Assembly (NCBI GenBank): GCA_963969595.1
Contig: OZ018408.1
Location: forward strand, 558,001-622,000
Source: Neckera pumila
Taxonomy: Eukaryota; Streptophyta; Bryopsida; Hypnales; Neckeraceae
Reading direction: 5' to 3'
DNA: 64,000 nt
Under the pieces are notes generated by a model. The model was given only the letters and a program-made list of their open reading frames with translations, was not told where the DNA came from and did no database searches. Shown piece by piece: positions 1 through 10,756 of the stretch. A program made the translations under genes and the position numbers. Each line of letters begins with the position of its first letter. Within the stretch, counting starts at the first letter, position 1.

Positions 1-1625
1 TGTCCCACAATTTTGCCATAAGGTACAACAAATTGGGATTTGGCTGCATTAATGGAAATGCCAAATTTTTCACATTGTTCAAAACACTTTTCTAAACATC
101 CCGTATGATTAGCTTTTGTGCTAAACACACAAAAGTCGTTTAAGAATATTTCGATGAACTTTCTGAGATACTCTTGAAAGGCTATGGTCATTAACCTTTG
201 AAAAGTAGCTGGAGCATTACACAGCCCAAAAGGCATAACTGTATGGGCAAAGATTCCCCAATCAGTTGTAAAGGCCGTTAACAACCTAAATATTTTTGCG
301 ATTTGGATCTGATTATAACCAGAGAATCCGTCTAGAAAGGAATAACATTTGTGTCCTGCAACACCGTCTAAAAGGATAACGGTAAATGATAAAGGAAAAT
401 GATCTTTCTTGGTGACACTATTTAATTTGCGGTAGTCTTGGCAAAATCTTAACTTGCCATTTTTCTTGGGTACTATCACAATGGGTGAGACCCATTCACT
501 GTAAGGTATGGGAAATATGAATCCGCAAGCTAACAGCTTGTCAATTTCTTCTTTTACCATTAATGAATACTTTGGATTCATTTGGTATTGTCTTTGTCTA
601 ACGGGTTTTGCGTTTTCTTCTAACACAATATTGTGTTGACAGATTTCAGGAGGGACTCCTTTAAGATCGGCATAGCTCCAAGCAAAAGCCTTTCTATGTC
701 TTTTGAAAAAGTTATGCCAATACTTAAACTCTACCTTCGTCATTTTAGAGTAGACTCTAATAGGTTTAGGGTCCTCTTTTGTTCCTAAATTCATTTGTTG
801 CAAAGGCGTTTTCAAAGATGCTATTTGCAAAGGTGTTGATTCTTTATGGGCAAATAAATTTGCTATTTCTTCAGTGTCTGACGGATTTCGAGGTTCGAGC
901 TCTGAACTTTCTTCAACACTCACGTTTAAGACTTCAAAGTTCTCCCATACTAAGATGGCATCATCCGAGTCATTGATATTATTCATGGGAGTAAAATATT
1001 CTTCCAACCCAACACATTTGTAAGGCAATTCCTTATTTACTTTTTGTGTTGGTTGTTCATCATCACTCTCTTCCTCCATGTCAGAAGAAAGTGCAGAGGT
1101 TTGATTAGAATCCTCCTCTTGGGTTTCTCCATGATAAGGAGTTGGATAAAGGGAAAAGACAATTTTGTTTTTGCCTTTTCCGATAGTCAAGGTTCCCTTA
1201 CCCCAGTCATCTTTTGCTTTGGCTGAAAACAGCCAAGGTCTGTCTAATAGGATAGGATAAGAAGATATAGAGTTCACCAATTTGAAAACTATATAATCGA
1301 TCTTATAATCAATCCCTCCTATAGTGGTGGTAATTTGATTCAACATTCCAAGAGGCTTGACTCTACTTTGGTCCGCCATTCTTAAAATGATAGGTGTTGG
1401 TGTCATAGTGGTTAATCCCAGTTCTTCCATGGTTTCGAAGTTCATGAGATTAACACTAGACCCACTATCGATTTGGACTCCGTGGATTAATGATCCATCG
1501 ATCATTACTTCTACTGTTGGGGCTCCGGAATCTACCAAAATCTCATGGATTTGGTTTGATTTAACCCTTTTTCTTATTAGAGAAGTACTAAGGTCACTCC
1601 TACACTTAGGCAAAATTGCCAAGAG
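1..1625 (-). pseudogene. pol: aspartic protease and reverse transcriptase (partial)
   Basis: The minus-strand frame is open from 1625 to the window edge. The protease active site reads VQIDSGSSVNLM, with D-S-G at 1461-1469. About 250 residues of linker lead to RT, with the motifs WVSPIVIVPKKNGKLRFCQD (palm entry, around 440-500) and MPFGLCNAPATFQRLM (around 195-245). The catalytic box, usually F/Y-x-D-D in gypsy RT, reads F-L-N-D-F: the first of the paired aspartates is Asn (codon 138-140). RNase H and integrase are outside the window. Together with the upstream stops, the Asn indicates a dead copy; activity of this RT would not be expected. Confidence 0.85.
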
Positions 1626-4334
1626 TTATTTCATAGAAATGAGGGGTTGTATTCTGTCTAAATTGTCTAACACATTGTAGGGTTGCATACCCATTTCTAA
1701 TTTCATTATACGTGTCGTTTTTTGTTTGGTTAAGTCATTTTCATGACTTTTGGGCTTATTCCTTTTAAAAGGAGGTTGATAGAAACTAGGAAAAGTCGAA
1801 GAGATTGTAGGTAATAACTTTTGTGGTAAAATTACTTTTTGAGGTTTGTTTTGGTTTTCTTGATTAAGAACTGGCTTAAGGGTCCTTTCTTGTCTTTCTT
1901 TTAATGTAATTTCTTTTTTTGGAAATGTTATAGGTTCAGATTCTGGTATTTGATTAACAATTTCTTTTTCTTTATCTTGTTCAAAAGATATTTCTTCTTT
2001 TGACCAATATGGTCGAACTAATTTCTTTTCTGAATAGTCTTGGGATTCATTATTTCTAACATCTTGTTTTGTTTTCATTCCCCTAGTAGTTATATAAACC
2101 TTTTCAGGCAATGGTTCATTCCTATGTAGAATGTGGGAAACATGATTTGAGGGTCTAGAGTTATCCTAGTCTTTAAATTGGACTTGATTTTTCTTGGGAT
2201 AATCTCTTTCAGAGGAAGGAAAGTTCCTAGGTGGGGCATTACAATCCTCTGGCAGATGTCCAGCTTGTCTGCATCTGCCACATTGAGGAACATATCCCTC
2301 TTTTTTTTCAGGGTTAGGGCATTCATTAGCATAATGCCCTGTTTCACGACATCAAAAACAAACTATTGATTTTGAGATTCTGGGAGATTCATATCTTGGT
2401 GGGTTTGGATTGGATGAGGGTCCATTCCAACCACGTGTGTTGTAATTATCATTCCAACAAGGTCTATTTTCGTTGGGTCTGTAGTTTTGTCCAGTGTTAG
2501 GACGTGTAAATGGTCTTTTGCTTGGATTACTAGGGTTAGACTTATTAACCCATGGTTTATTTGAATTGATTTGCATGGCTTGCTTTACAGCTTGCATGTC
2601 TTGTTTAATTGCCGCTAAGTTCCAACATTTGTTTGTAAAATGCTTTCCTCCGCAAAATGTACAATGAGGAATACTATCATTTTGAGTTTTATTGGAAATG
2701 GGAGTTGGGCATTCACTAGGTAAATGACCATGCCCTTGGCAATTGGTACACCAAACGTTGGTCCTTGTGTTTGTAGGTTTGTTTCTTTTGTGAGGGGCAT
2801 TAGTCACATGGGCTCTTAAATCCGCCATTTCCTCAATTAGTTTATCCAACTTATCCATGGTAGAATTTTTAATTTTTGGTTTTGATACATTTACAACATT
2901 TGGGCGTTGAATTTGTGTTGGATAAGTTTGAACTTGAGGAAGTGGGTAATTTATGGGCTGAGGATAGCTCATAGGTTGTGGGTATAACACGTTAGAGGGA
3001 TATAGGGTAGGATCAATGGTGGTCATTTGATCCTCACCTATTTTGGCTTCCTCATAGTGTTTGGCATATTGTAGGGCAGTGGCTAAATCCCTTGGATGCC
3101 TTTCTTTAATGGCAATTTTGAATTCTGGAGGATAAAGTCCGCCTACAAAAATACCAGTTAGGTAATTGTCTGGCATTCCATGATTATGCCAGCGCTGTAG
3201 GAGATATTCCATTCTCCCATAGTATGTATCTATCGATTCTCCTACTGCCATTTTTATGGTTCTAAGTCTTTCCTGTAAACTTTCTTGAAATGCTAACGGT
3301 CTAAATCAATTTAAGAAGGCATCTCTTAATGCATCCCAAGTAGCATATGGGGCATGAGTTTGAAACCATTCTTGTGCAATTCCTACCAATGTGGCAGGAA
3401 AAGTAGTTAGGTAATTCTCTTCTGGAATTTGGTTTGCAACGCAGACTATTTGGAATCTGCTTAGATGGTAGTCTGGGTCAGTACCTGCTCTTCCTTCATA
3501 TTGTGGAAGTGTTACTAAGTTTAAAGGTCGAGGTTGTGCCATTGTGGCTAAAGTTGTTTGTTGAATTCCTAGGTTTTCCGAATTCAAAGGTTGGTTTGAG
3601 TTCAACACATCGGTTAATATGTCACCAAGGATTTCGTTTTCCAATTCATCCACAAGTATTCTTATGGTACTATCTTGTGTAGTAGTACTATCTGGCGAAG
3701 TGTTTGACTATTCGTTTGGTTGAGGAGAATTTGGATTTGTAAAAGTTTGAGTATCTACTAGTTGACTAGTAGAATCTATACGATTTGGAGATATGGTATT
3801 TCGTGTTGAATTAGAAGAAGATCCTTCAACACTTTCTCGTACAGTTTTTAGAAATTGTTCTAATCGTCGTCTAACACTTAGGCTTTGTTGATTCCAATTT
3901 TCAATTAAATAATCATCAACTGTTTTTTTAGGTAAAGGTGTTTTAAATTCCAAAATTTTAGGATAAGAATACAGAAATTCCACTGGACTAGTAGTCACAG
4001 GGGTTTGTGTAGAGGCTTCACCTTGTTCAAAACATGTGACAGCATCCACATAGTTCTGTTCTAATGTTCCTTGTTCGTTTTGAGTTGTTATTTCAAATTC
4101 TTCTAAACCTGAAATAGAATTTTCTAGGTTTGTGTTTGCAACTAATCTTTGAAATTGTCCCAAAGGAGAATGTATAATGTTCTCAGGACTAGAAGGATGT
4201 GGTGATAATGGTGAAAATATTGGGTTAACATAAGTCGCTACTATTTTCCTACGTTCTCTACCCTGAGCTCGTTCTTCTCTTTGGATTCTTGGAAGGGGTC
4301 TTCTCAATTCTTCATTATTAATTGATCCAGACAT
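1626..4334 (-). pseudogene. gag polyprotein with four CCHC zinc knuckles, interrupted by stops
   Basis: One frame runs from the ATG at 4334 through a Ser/Thr/Pro-rich N-terminal region (about 200 residues), a capsid-like core (around 3650-3000; motif EWFQTHAPYATWDALRDAF) and a basic nucleocapsid-like tail. Four knuckles are visible: CTNCQGHGHLPSEC, CTFCGGKHFTNKC (one residue short in the first loop), a third read through a TGA (CRETGHYANEC), and CGRCRQAGHLPEDC. Most plant gypsy Gag proteins have one or two knuckles. The reading is broken only by stops, not indels. After the last knuckle a Lys/Glu/Pro-rich linker leads into protease. Confidence 0.8.
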
Positions 4335-4388
4335 CCAAAGATTCCATTACTTTTTATTCTAAAGGTTTAAGGCAAACACTACATTTGC

Positions 4389-4883
4389 CTATGGGCAAAT
4401 TAGTGCAAAAGAAGGAGTTAAACGATTCTTTTTTTTAGAACCTGTAAATTTTGGGATTAAAGGAGTATGTGCTAGATTTATTGGACCATAGGTGAAAATG
4501 TAGGTTTTGTGTTCTATTCTCTGTCCTGTCCAACCAGCATATGCTCTAGGAACTTTAGGATTTGTTAAATACTTTAATTTAACGTATTGGGCAAATAAGT
4601 ATTGCAAATGGAAAGGTAAATATAAATTCCCGTTTTTTACCAAAAATCCTTTAGTTGGATTTCCGTTATCCCAAATTTTGCTAAAAACTACCCTTTTTAT
4701 GTCTATCGGTAATTGCTCAATGAAATTTGTAAGTTCAGTATTTCCTATGTATTTCCCACAAAGAGAAAATCCTTGTCCAAAATAGGCGTTTTTGTAGTGT
4801 CTATACAATGCCCTAAATAGGCAAGGTCCAGAAAAATAATCTTCTATGATTTCTGGAACTTCCCATGGAAATAAATATCCCAT
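4389..4883 (-). CDS. Extra ORF upstream of gag, 164 aa, unknown function
   Basis: This is an uninterrupted ORF with ATG at 4883, lying 54 bp upstream of gag on the same strand. It begins MGYLFPWEVPEIIEDYFSG and contains a Tyr/Phe-rich middle and a basic tail. I see no zinc knuckle, no transmembrane segment and no family I recognise. Being intact while gag-pol carries stops is notable but may be chance given its length. By position it corresponds to the extra ORF found upstream of gag in Tat/Ogre-type elements, but I cannot show homology. Confidence 0.55.
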   Translation of the reverse strand: MGYLFPWEVPEIIEDYFSGPCLFRALYRHYKNAYFGQGFSLCGKYIGNTELTNFIEQLPIDIKRVVFSKIWDNGNPTKGFLVKNGNLYLPFHLQYLFAQYVKLKYLTNPKVPRAYAGWTGQRIEHKTYIFTYGPINLAHTPLIPKFTGSKKKNRLTPSFALICP

Positions 4884-4911
4884 TTTGATTCATTTAGAAA
4901 AAATTATTTAG

Positions 4912-5457
4912 TTAATAAAAATTAAAACTATCTCGATGAGCTTTGCTTTGGGAGGGATGAAAATAAATCAAGGTGTTCACAATTGTTCGTATACAAATTA
5001 ATTCTTCTAAAGTTATATCTAAATTTCTTAATCTAGGTAAACCTTTGATTGTATCAAAGAATTCTTGGTCAAAATATAAAGTAGGTTGGGGTGGAATTAT
5101 AACAGGGGTTTTAGGAGTTACAACCGTATGTTTTAAACAAATGGCTTCTGGGTTATCTAAGGCTTGTTTCTTGAAACAAGTCTTCTTAATATGGCTGATT
5201 TCTCCACAGAAATGGCAACATTGTACATTTCTAAGTTGTTTTAGTTTTTTGGTAGTGTATGTCCTACGTTTTCTAGAGTTAAAGTATTTGTAACTTATAG
5301 GTTTAGGTGAATTTGAAAAAGGTTTCCACCTTTTGTTATCTATAGGTCTACTGTACGGAATTACAGGGTTGGTTGGTTTTGGTATAGTTTCTTTTGGGAA
5401 CACGTTTGCTAAAACCTCAATTATTATATCCTTCATAAACTTCCCCTTTTCTCCCAT
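4912..5457 (-). CDS. Extra ORF upstream of gag with one CCHC knuckle, 181 aa
   Basis: The ORF starts with ATG at 5457 and ends 28 bp before the next ORF on the same strand. It has a basic N-terminal half (repeated Lys/Arg/Pro, about residues 40-85), then a canonical zinc knuckle CHFCGEISHIKKTC (spacing C-x2-C-x4-H-x4-C, near residue 85-100), then a hydrophobic C-terminal part with FDTIKGLPRLRNLDITLEEL. A single knuckle after a basic stretch suggests nucleic-acid binding (inference). It may be a second Gag-like protein or a split-off nucleocapsid module. Confidence 0.55.
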   Translation of the reverse strand: MGEKGKFMKDIIIEVLANVFPKETIPKPTNPVIPYSRPIDNKRWKPFSNSPKPISYKYFNSRKRRTYTTKKLKQLRNVQCCHFCGEISHIKKTCFKKQALDNPEAICLKHTVVTPKTPVIIPPQPTLYFDQEFFDTIKGLPRLRNLDITLEELICIRTIVNTLIYFHPSQSKAHRDSFNFY

Positions 5458-5537
5458 TTTGGGACTAACATATGTAAAATTTGTTCTAAGTAATATTTCT
5501 AGAATAATTTAGTCTAAATTTTAATTATTATAATACT

Positions 5538-5728
5538 TCACAGTAATTCATAAATTAGAGAGTTTGTGAATTGTAGGAATTCTAGAAGAACATACATGTA
5601 CTCCTTGGATTTAGGTAAGTATTTACGACAGGGAGTGCATATTCTATGTTTTTCGTTTATTCCTAGAATTTGTTCCTTCTCATTCTTTATGAAAGGGAAG
5701 ATTTTAAATTCTACTCTAACACTATTTA
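5538..5728 (-). other. Possible short leader ORF without ATG, next to the primer-binding site
   Basis: Downstream of the primer-binding site a minus-strand frame stays open for about 63 codons (RVEFKIFPFIKNEKEQ, then CTPCRKYLPKSKEY) and closes at 5538. There is no ATG, so it would need splicing or is a relic. Its composition resembles the following two ORFs, so it may be an earlier exon of the same transcript. Support is weak. Confidence 0.25.
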
Positions 5729-5748
5729 GACACCAATAGCCAAGGCTT

Positions 5749-5767
5749 ATCCCCAGCAGCGGCGCCA
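5749..5767 (-). promoter_or_regulatory. Primer-binding site, tRNA-Asp type
   Basis: On the minus strand the bases read TGGCGCCGCTGCTGGGGAT. This matches the complement of the 3' end of plant tRNA-Asp used by Athila elements, apart from about two mismatches (family knowledge, compared from memory). It sits 3 bases inside the LTR end at 5771, where the LTR terminates in the expected CA (TG on the plus strand), which fixes the inner LTR boundary. Confidence 0.75.
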
Positions 5768-5770
5768 AAA

Positions 5771-7500
5771 TGTGAGGTACTTTTTCACTAACTTTTATTT
5801 TTTGTCAAGTACCAGTAGTATAGGGGTTCGTCCGTGGATAAGCCAACGTAGTCTATCGTTAGTGCATCTAATGTCACTTTTAAAGTAGATTTAGGTCATG
5901 TGTAAATTAACTTAGTGAATCATACCTGGAAACTTTATTCTTATACTTCTATTCTTTTTCTTTCTTTCTTTATTCCCAAGTTCTCTCAATTTGGTGGACA
6001 GTCCATTACCACTAATGCAGACACAATGCTCTATATAGTATTCTAGGGTGGGCAACACATCTTTGGCAACACGTCAGGCTGGGCAACACGTCATATACAT
6101 AGATGCAACCTATGACCTAATCATATATATACAAGATAATACTTTTAAAGTATACAAATAATTCGTTAATTAACACCTTTTTATGTGTTGGACAACAGGG
6201 CCAGTAATTGCTCTTTATGAGCTTTTTGAATCTATGTGCAAAATGACTACACGTGGCAGTCTTAGTGGGCAACACGTCTAGTATGCAAAGTATGAAATGT
6301 TTAGGACAAAATACCAGGTTCTTGGTCTTTGAGCTTTTTCCTTCTTTGAGTTTTGGTCAACACGTCTTAGGACAACAAGTCCAAAACCACGGGTAAGATG
6401 TTCCTAAAACACGCACAAATATACATTCAAACCCTAATCCATACATACAAATTTGAAATCCAAAATTTTAGTTTAATTTATGAACTGTGGGGTCTATAAT
6501 CATTCACAGTCTCGTAATTTGTCCCAAACCAGGGTCACGGCCTAAGGGCCATTCAAAAAATTTAGACTTTTATTTTATTTTGTTTTAATCAAGGACAAAT
6601 TAGACTTAAGTCCGTGATTTCTGACCCTATGACCGTGCCAAAGGACCTAAGACCGTGGGCCAATCCTATGACCGGGGGTCTGAACCCAAGACCGTGGCTA
6701 ATAACTGGGCAACATGTCAATACCGTGATCTCAATAAGGCAACAGACCAGGGTATCGGCGTTTCAAACAATTGCTAGGACAATAGGTTTGAACAGGACCA
6801 AGGCAATCCCTAATTTCTTCGTGCGTTTTGTCGGACTTCGTCGCGCTTCGATTCCCTCCAAATTTCCCAAATTTTGCCGCGATCCACTCCGATCTCCTGT
6901 CGCGCCTATGGATTGGGATCAAATTCACTTCAATTTTGTTCAATTGATCTTTGATTTCCACCGCGGCTTTCTCACAGCGACTATCACACTATAAGGCCAA
7001 AGTCCAAAATTCCTCAATGCGATGTTTCCGCAGCTGCCTTAGCTTCAACTGGCTAACCGATTTGTCAAGCCTGGGTAAACTCACGCACCATTCGCAGGTA
7101 ACTAAATCTGATGCAATTTTGATGGTCTCTCTCTGGAGTCAACTATGGTCTTATCGTCTTCGCTGTGGCAATTGAAGCAAGATGCGCCGATTAACACTTC
7201 GATTAGGGGGTGATCGGAAAGCTTACCCTACAAATAGCCTAAGAACTTTTTTGCTTTGGGAGTCCAATTTGCTGTCCATGGTCGATCGAAAATCTTAGCG
7301 AATTCCATGTGTTCTTTCTCAGATTGCTCCCACAACCACCAATTTTTTATCCTGCACTTGGTCGCTCTGATCGGTCTCTGCTATGTTCCGTCGACTCTTT
7401 CCAATTTGGCTTCTGTTCTTTTGCCAACAGCACGCACTCTCAGAAAATTACCCGTCCGAATTTTGATTTTAGAATTGGACAGACTCACAAATCTAGAATT
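5771..7500 (-). repeat. LTR of the Athila/Tat-like element (outer edge uncertain)
   Basis: The inner edge is fixed by the primer-binding site. The stretch contains repeated short motifs: GGCAACACGTC or close variants around 6052-6090, 6247, 6357 and 6709, and GACCGTG-type repeats at about 6530-6725. GC content rises after 6.75 kb. A similar pair of GACCGTG motifs recurs at 13,908-13,945 inside the giant transposon, probably a fragment of the same LTR family. I could not find the second LTR because the 3' part of the element is missing, so the outer limit (7.0-7.57 kb) is a guess. Small ORFs here look like chance. Confidence 0.55.
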
Positions 7501-7570
7501 ACAGAAGAACGCAATCACAGAATTGCAAAATTAAAGAGGCACACACAAATCACACCCACACAGCACATAT

Positions 7571-8226
7571 GAATTTGCACAAAAAAAACTTTGAATTAAA
7601 ATGCAAAAGATTACATAGAAATGAGTGATTCCTCCTGAATGCACTGTGAGAAAGAGAGATTTTTTTTTTCTTGTATCTTTCTTAACGTCATGAAGAAGGC
7701 TCACGCCTCTTCCAATCATTTTTTTTTTTTTTTTTTTTCATCCAATTCCATGCCTCATTCATCCCTTCTAGCACCTTTTGGAATCTTTCATCCATCTACA
7801 CAGTTTTTCATCCATTTCATACTTCATCCATCCAAACTACCCCATTTACACTGTATAAAGTTTAAAAATTGCTTTTTGGATTACTTTTAGCTATTTTTTG
7901 CTTTTTAGTATTTTTAGCCTACTTTTGAACTATAATTTCTACTTTTTAGACTACTTTCTACATACTTTTCCAATAAAAATTAAAAAGTAACCTAAAAATC
8001 AAAATCTTTATTCTACACCCCTTCAACCATTTTATTTGTCTTTTGATTGGTGATTGCATAGATGGAGGGAAAACTACCTCTTGGAGTTGTTTTGCTAGTC
8101 CAAGAGAATAACTAAAAGTTAAGTTTGACCAATTTGCAACTCACAAAGTGCAACATGAAGATCATTTTGGGACAACAAATGAAGGCCAATAGGAAGATCA
8201 TTTTAGGACGGAGGGAGTATAATGAT
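7571..8226. other. AT-rich spacer with poly-T
   Basis: This stretch holds T-runs (7660-7670, 7720-7738), several CATCCAT-type words and otherwise anonymous AT-rich DNA. No convincing ORF or RNA gene is visible. Confidence 0.5.
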
Positions 8227-10468
8227 CTAAGGGTGGTGTATTTTCAAAATGGACCAAAACTACCAAGAACTTAAGCAATTTGTTTGCTCATTTTTCTTGA
8301 GATTAGATAGAATGTAACCATAGGATCTTGAAGTTCACATTGAGAGTGAGTGCCTCAAAAAATTTCAAATTATTTGATTGTATAGTTTAGTAGATATTTA
8401 AGTTTGATGTTTTATTTGGATCAATGAAAAGACAGGGTAGTACACTTTGAAGGAGCACCTTGGTGAGAATATTTTGAAATGATGCCAATCTTTTTATACT
8501 TGGTGAAAGACAAGAAAGTTGAAATATTCAACTAAAATTTCACAACAATTTGAGCATTGTAATTGGGTGGTTGATTTTTTTAGTCCATGTCCAAATTGAA
8601 TCCTCAGAAATAAGCTTTGAACTACACCGTACCACTCAATTTAAAAATATTCCATAAGGTGGAGTTTAACTTAGAATTTGACATGATGCAATCTGTTTTT
8701 TAGAAATAATTTTTTTTTAAAAGTCAAGATTTGAGAATAGGGGCTCAAAAAAGAGGGGTAGTGAAGCCAAAAAAATAAACTCTGAACTACATTGCACCAC
8801 TCAACTTAAAAAATATTCCACAAGATGGAGTTTCATTTGGAAATTTGACATATGTAGTCGATTTTTTAGAAATAAATTTTATTAAAAAACAATCAAGCTT
8901 TGAGAATGGGTGGTTCAAAAAATAAGCTCTAAACTATGATGCACCGCTCAATTTAAAAAAATTCCACAAGGAGGAATATAACGTGGAATTTGACATGACG
9001 CAATCTGTTTTCTCGGAACAATTTTCTAGGAACAAATTTGAAAACGGATGGCTCAAAAAGAGGGGTAATGAACAACAAATGATTGCTTAGGTCACCAGAG
9101 TTTAAAACTTGATTTTGACATTCAAGACCAAATCTTTTGCTTTCGAGCAAAACTAACAAATTGGAGCTTTTAAAGTGCAATTTCTATTCCATTTGAAAAT
9201 TTTGAATTTTTAAAAAAAATAAGCATTTTATTGACGTTTGAAGTTGGAAATCAATAATTACGTTTCTACATATGGAATGACACGGAAATTTTCTTTACAC
9301 TACAATATTCTACACTATGATTTACTCCTATTCTGAAAGTATTATTGAGTCAATCTTTTACCCATGATTTGTAGGGTGATTGCAAGAAACACTTGTACTA
9401 TTTGTTGTGTATTTTGTACTACAAGTCACCTTTAGTACTATTGGGGGCATGGAATATGAAGTTTGAATGGTCAATTGGATTTTAGATCTACTATTTTGAC
9501 AACTTCTGATGTTCATCATTGAACAGCAAGGGTGGATGGCAAAACTTAATTTGCTAAAAAAAATAATTCACATTTACAAATTGCCTCCAATATAACCCTC
9601 CATCAATACTATTGAGTGTTTTTGTATACCCTAAAATACTATTTCTTGCTGCAAGCTACAAATTATGCTAGAAAATGAGACTTCCACATTTCTATTTTTC
9701 AAAGTTAAAAATGAACTTAAATTTTTTAATTCAAAAGTGGCCATTGTTGTCAACTAAGAGCAAAGAAGGCAAATCAAAGCTAAAACTTAAAAAGCATTTT
9801 TAATTCAATATAAATTCAATCTGAATATAGCACACTTTAGGTCAATGTAAAATAGACTTGGCACATATTTTGGAAATTCCCCTCTTGAGAAGGTGTAATT
9901 CTATTTGAAGAACTAGCCTACCAAATTTGATGATGTAACTCTTTAAAAAAGGTACATAATAGTACTAAAAACCACCAAAATCGCATGTGTGACATATATT
10001 CAAAATTCAATCTCATCTATTGAACAAATTTGAAAAAATAGAAATAATTCAAGTACATTTTAAATTGTTATAAGAAGCTTACTTCTAAATTTCATGTTCA
10101 TTTAATCATTTTTGCAATATATAGGGCACAAACAACTTTTGCAATGAATGTGTGACGGAAAATAGGACAAGTGTTTTGTTCAATTGTCATGTATTGAATA
10201 TAAATTTTTTTTTTTTTTTTCAAAATTTTTTGGTATATGAAATTTTCAAACAATCATTTGAAAATTTTTATGTCAAATATGGGATATGTGATTTCATCTC
10301 TGAAAAATGAAACCAAACAAATTCACAAATAAATAGAAAAGAAATAGAAGATACAAAGTGACAAAGTGATAGACTTTCATGTTTGATCACATGGTCATAG
10401 GCTCTTTTAGGGGCTCAACTACCTTTTTGCTCCAACAACTTTATAACAAAACCTCAAAAAGGTGTCTA
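8227..10468. repeat. Dispersed host repeat, copy A (left flank of the giant transposon)
   Basis: The copy contains three tandem, diverged units starting near 8612, 8777 and 8924 (about 145-165 bp each, sharing CCACTCAA..., TTCCACAAG and a GGCTCAAAAA block). From about 9000 it is alignable by eye to 48,295-48,875, except for about 815 bp (9376-10,190) present only here. 8227-8500 also matches 12,012-12,280 inside the transposon. No coding potential is visible. Its right end, ...GGTGTCTA at 10,468, is the transposon insertion point. Confidence 0.7.
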
Positions 10469-10484
10469 CACTATAAGAAACCCC
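10469..10484 (+). repeat. Left terminal inverted repeat of the giant transposon
   Basis: The 16 bases CACTATAAGAAACCCC start directly after the CTA target duplication. The match to the right end stops after 16 bp. Confidence 0.85.
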
Positions 10485-10756
10485 TGGTTTTTTTTACGTT
10501 GGCATCAAACAAGTATGTTTTTTCAGAATACCAGCACAAATATGACATTGGATCCATGAGATGCAGAACTCAATTGGATGTTCCAAAAAACATGTAAATA
10601 TCATAGGCAAAACAAATTCATGTCATGTTTGACAGAAACGTTCTTAGAGATACCAAAAAAATATAGGCGCGCTTTGAACAACATCTAAGAAAATACAAAC
10701 ATGCCATGTTGGCAAAGGGTTTCAATTTTATTGCAAATAAGTTATTGAAATTTATT

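Larger units (their letters stand above)
1..7570 (-). mobile_element. Athila/Tat-like Ty3/gypsy retrotransposon, truncated at the window edge
   Basis: Read on the minus strand, the order is LTR (ending at 5771), tRNA-Asp-like primer-binding site, two or three small ORFs, gag, protease and reverse transcriptase; the rest of pol and the 3' LTR lie beyond base 1. Gag-pol keeps one reading frame from 4334 to base 1 with no frameshift but has five in-frame stops: TAG 3708-3710, TGA 3306-3308, TGA 2352-2354, TAG 2166-2168 and TAA 1626-1628. The tRNA-Asp primer and the long LTR suggest the Athila branch, while extra ORFs before gag recall Tat/Ogre elements (family knowledge). The outer LTR edge near 7.5 kb is estimated from composition only. 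The copy is inactive. Confidence 0.85.

Noticed and set aside
6731..6961. 76-aa basic ORF in the LTR
   Set aside because: Lies in the LTR, competes with plus-strand frames of equal length, no motif.
6985..6997. CACTATAAGG in the Athila-like LTR as a CACTA end
   Set aside because: Matches only nine bases and has no partner.
1..7570. Endogenous pararetrovirus instead of a retrotransposon
   Set aside because: LTR boundary, tRNA-Asp primer site and gypsy-type protease/RT order favour an LTR retrotransposon; no movement-protein motif seen.
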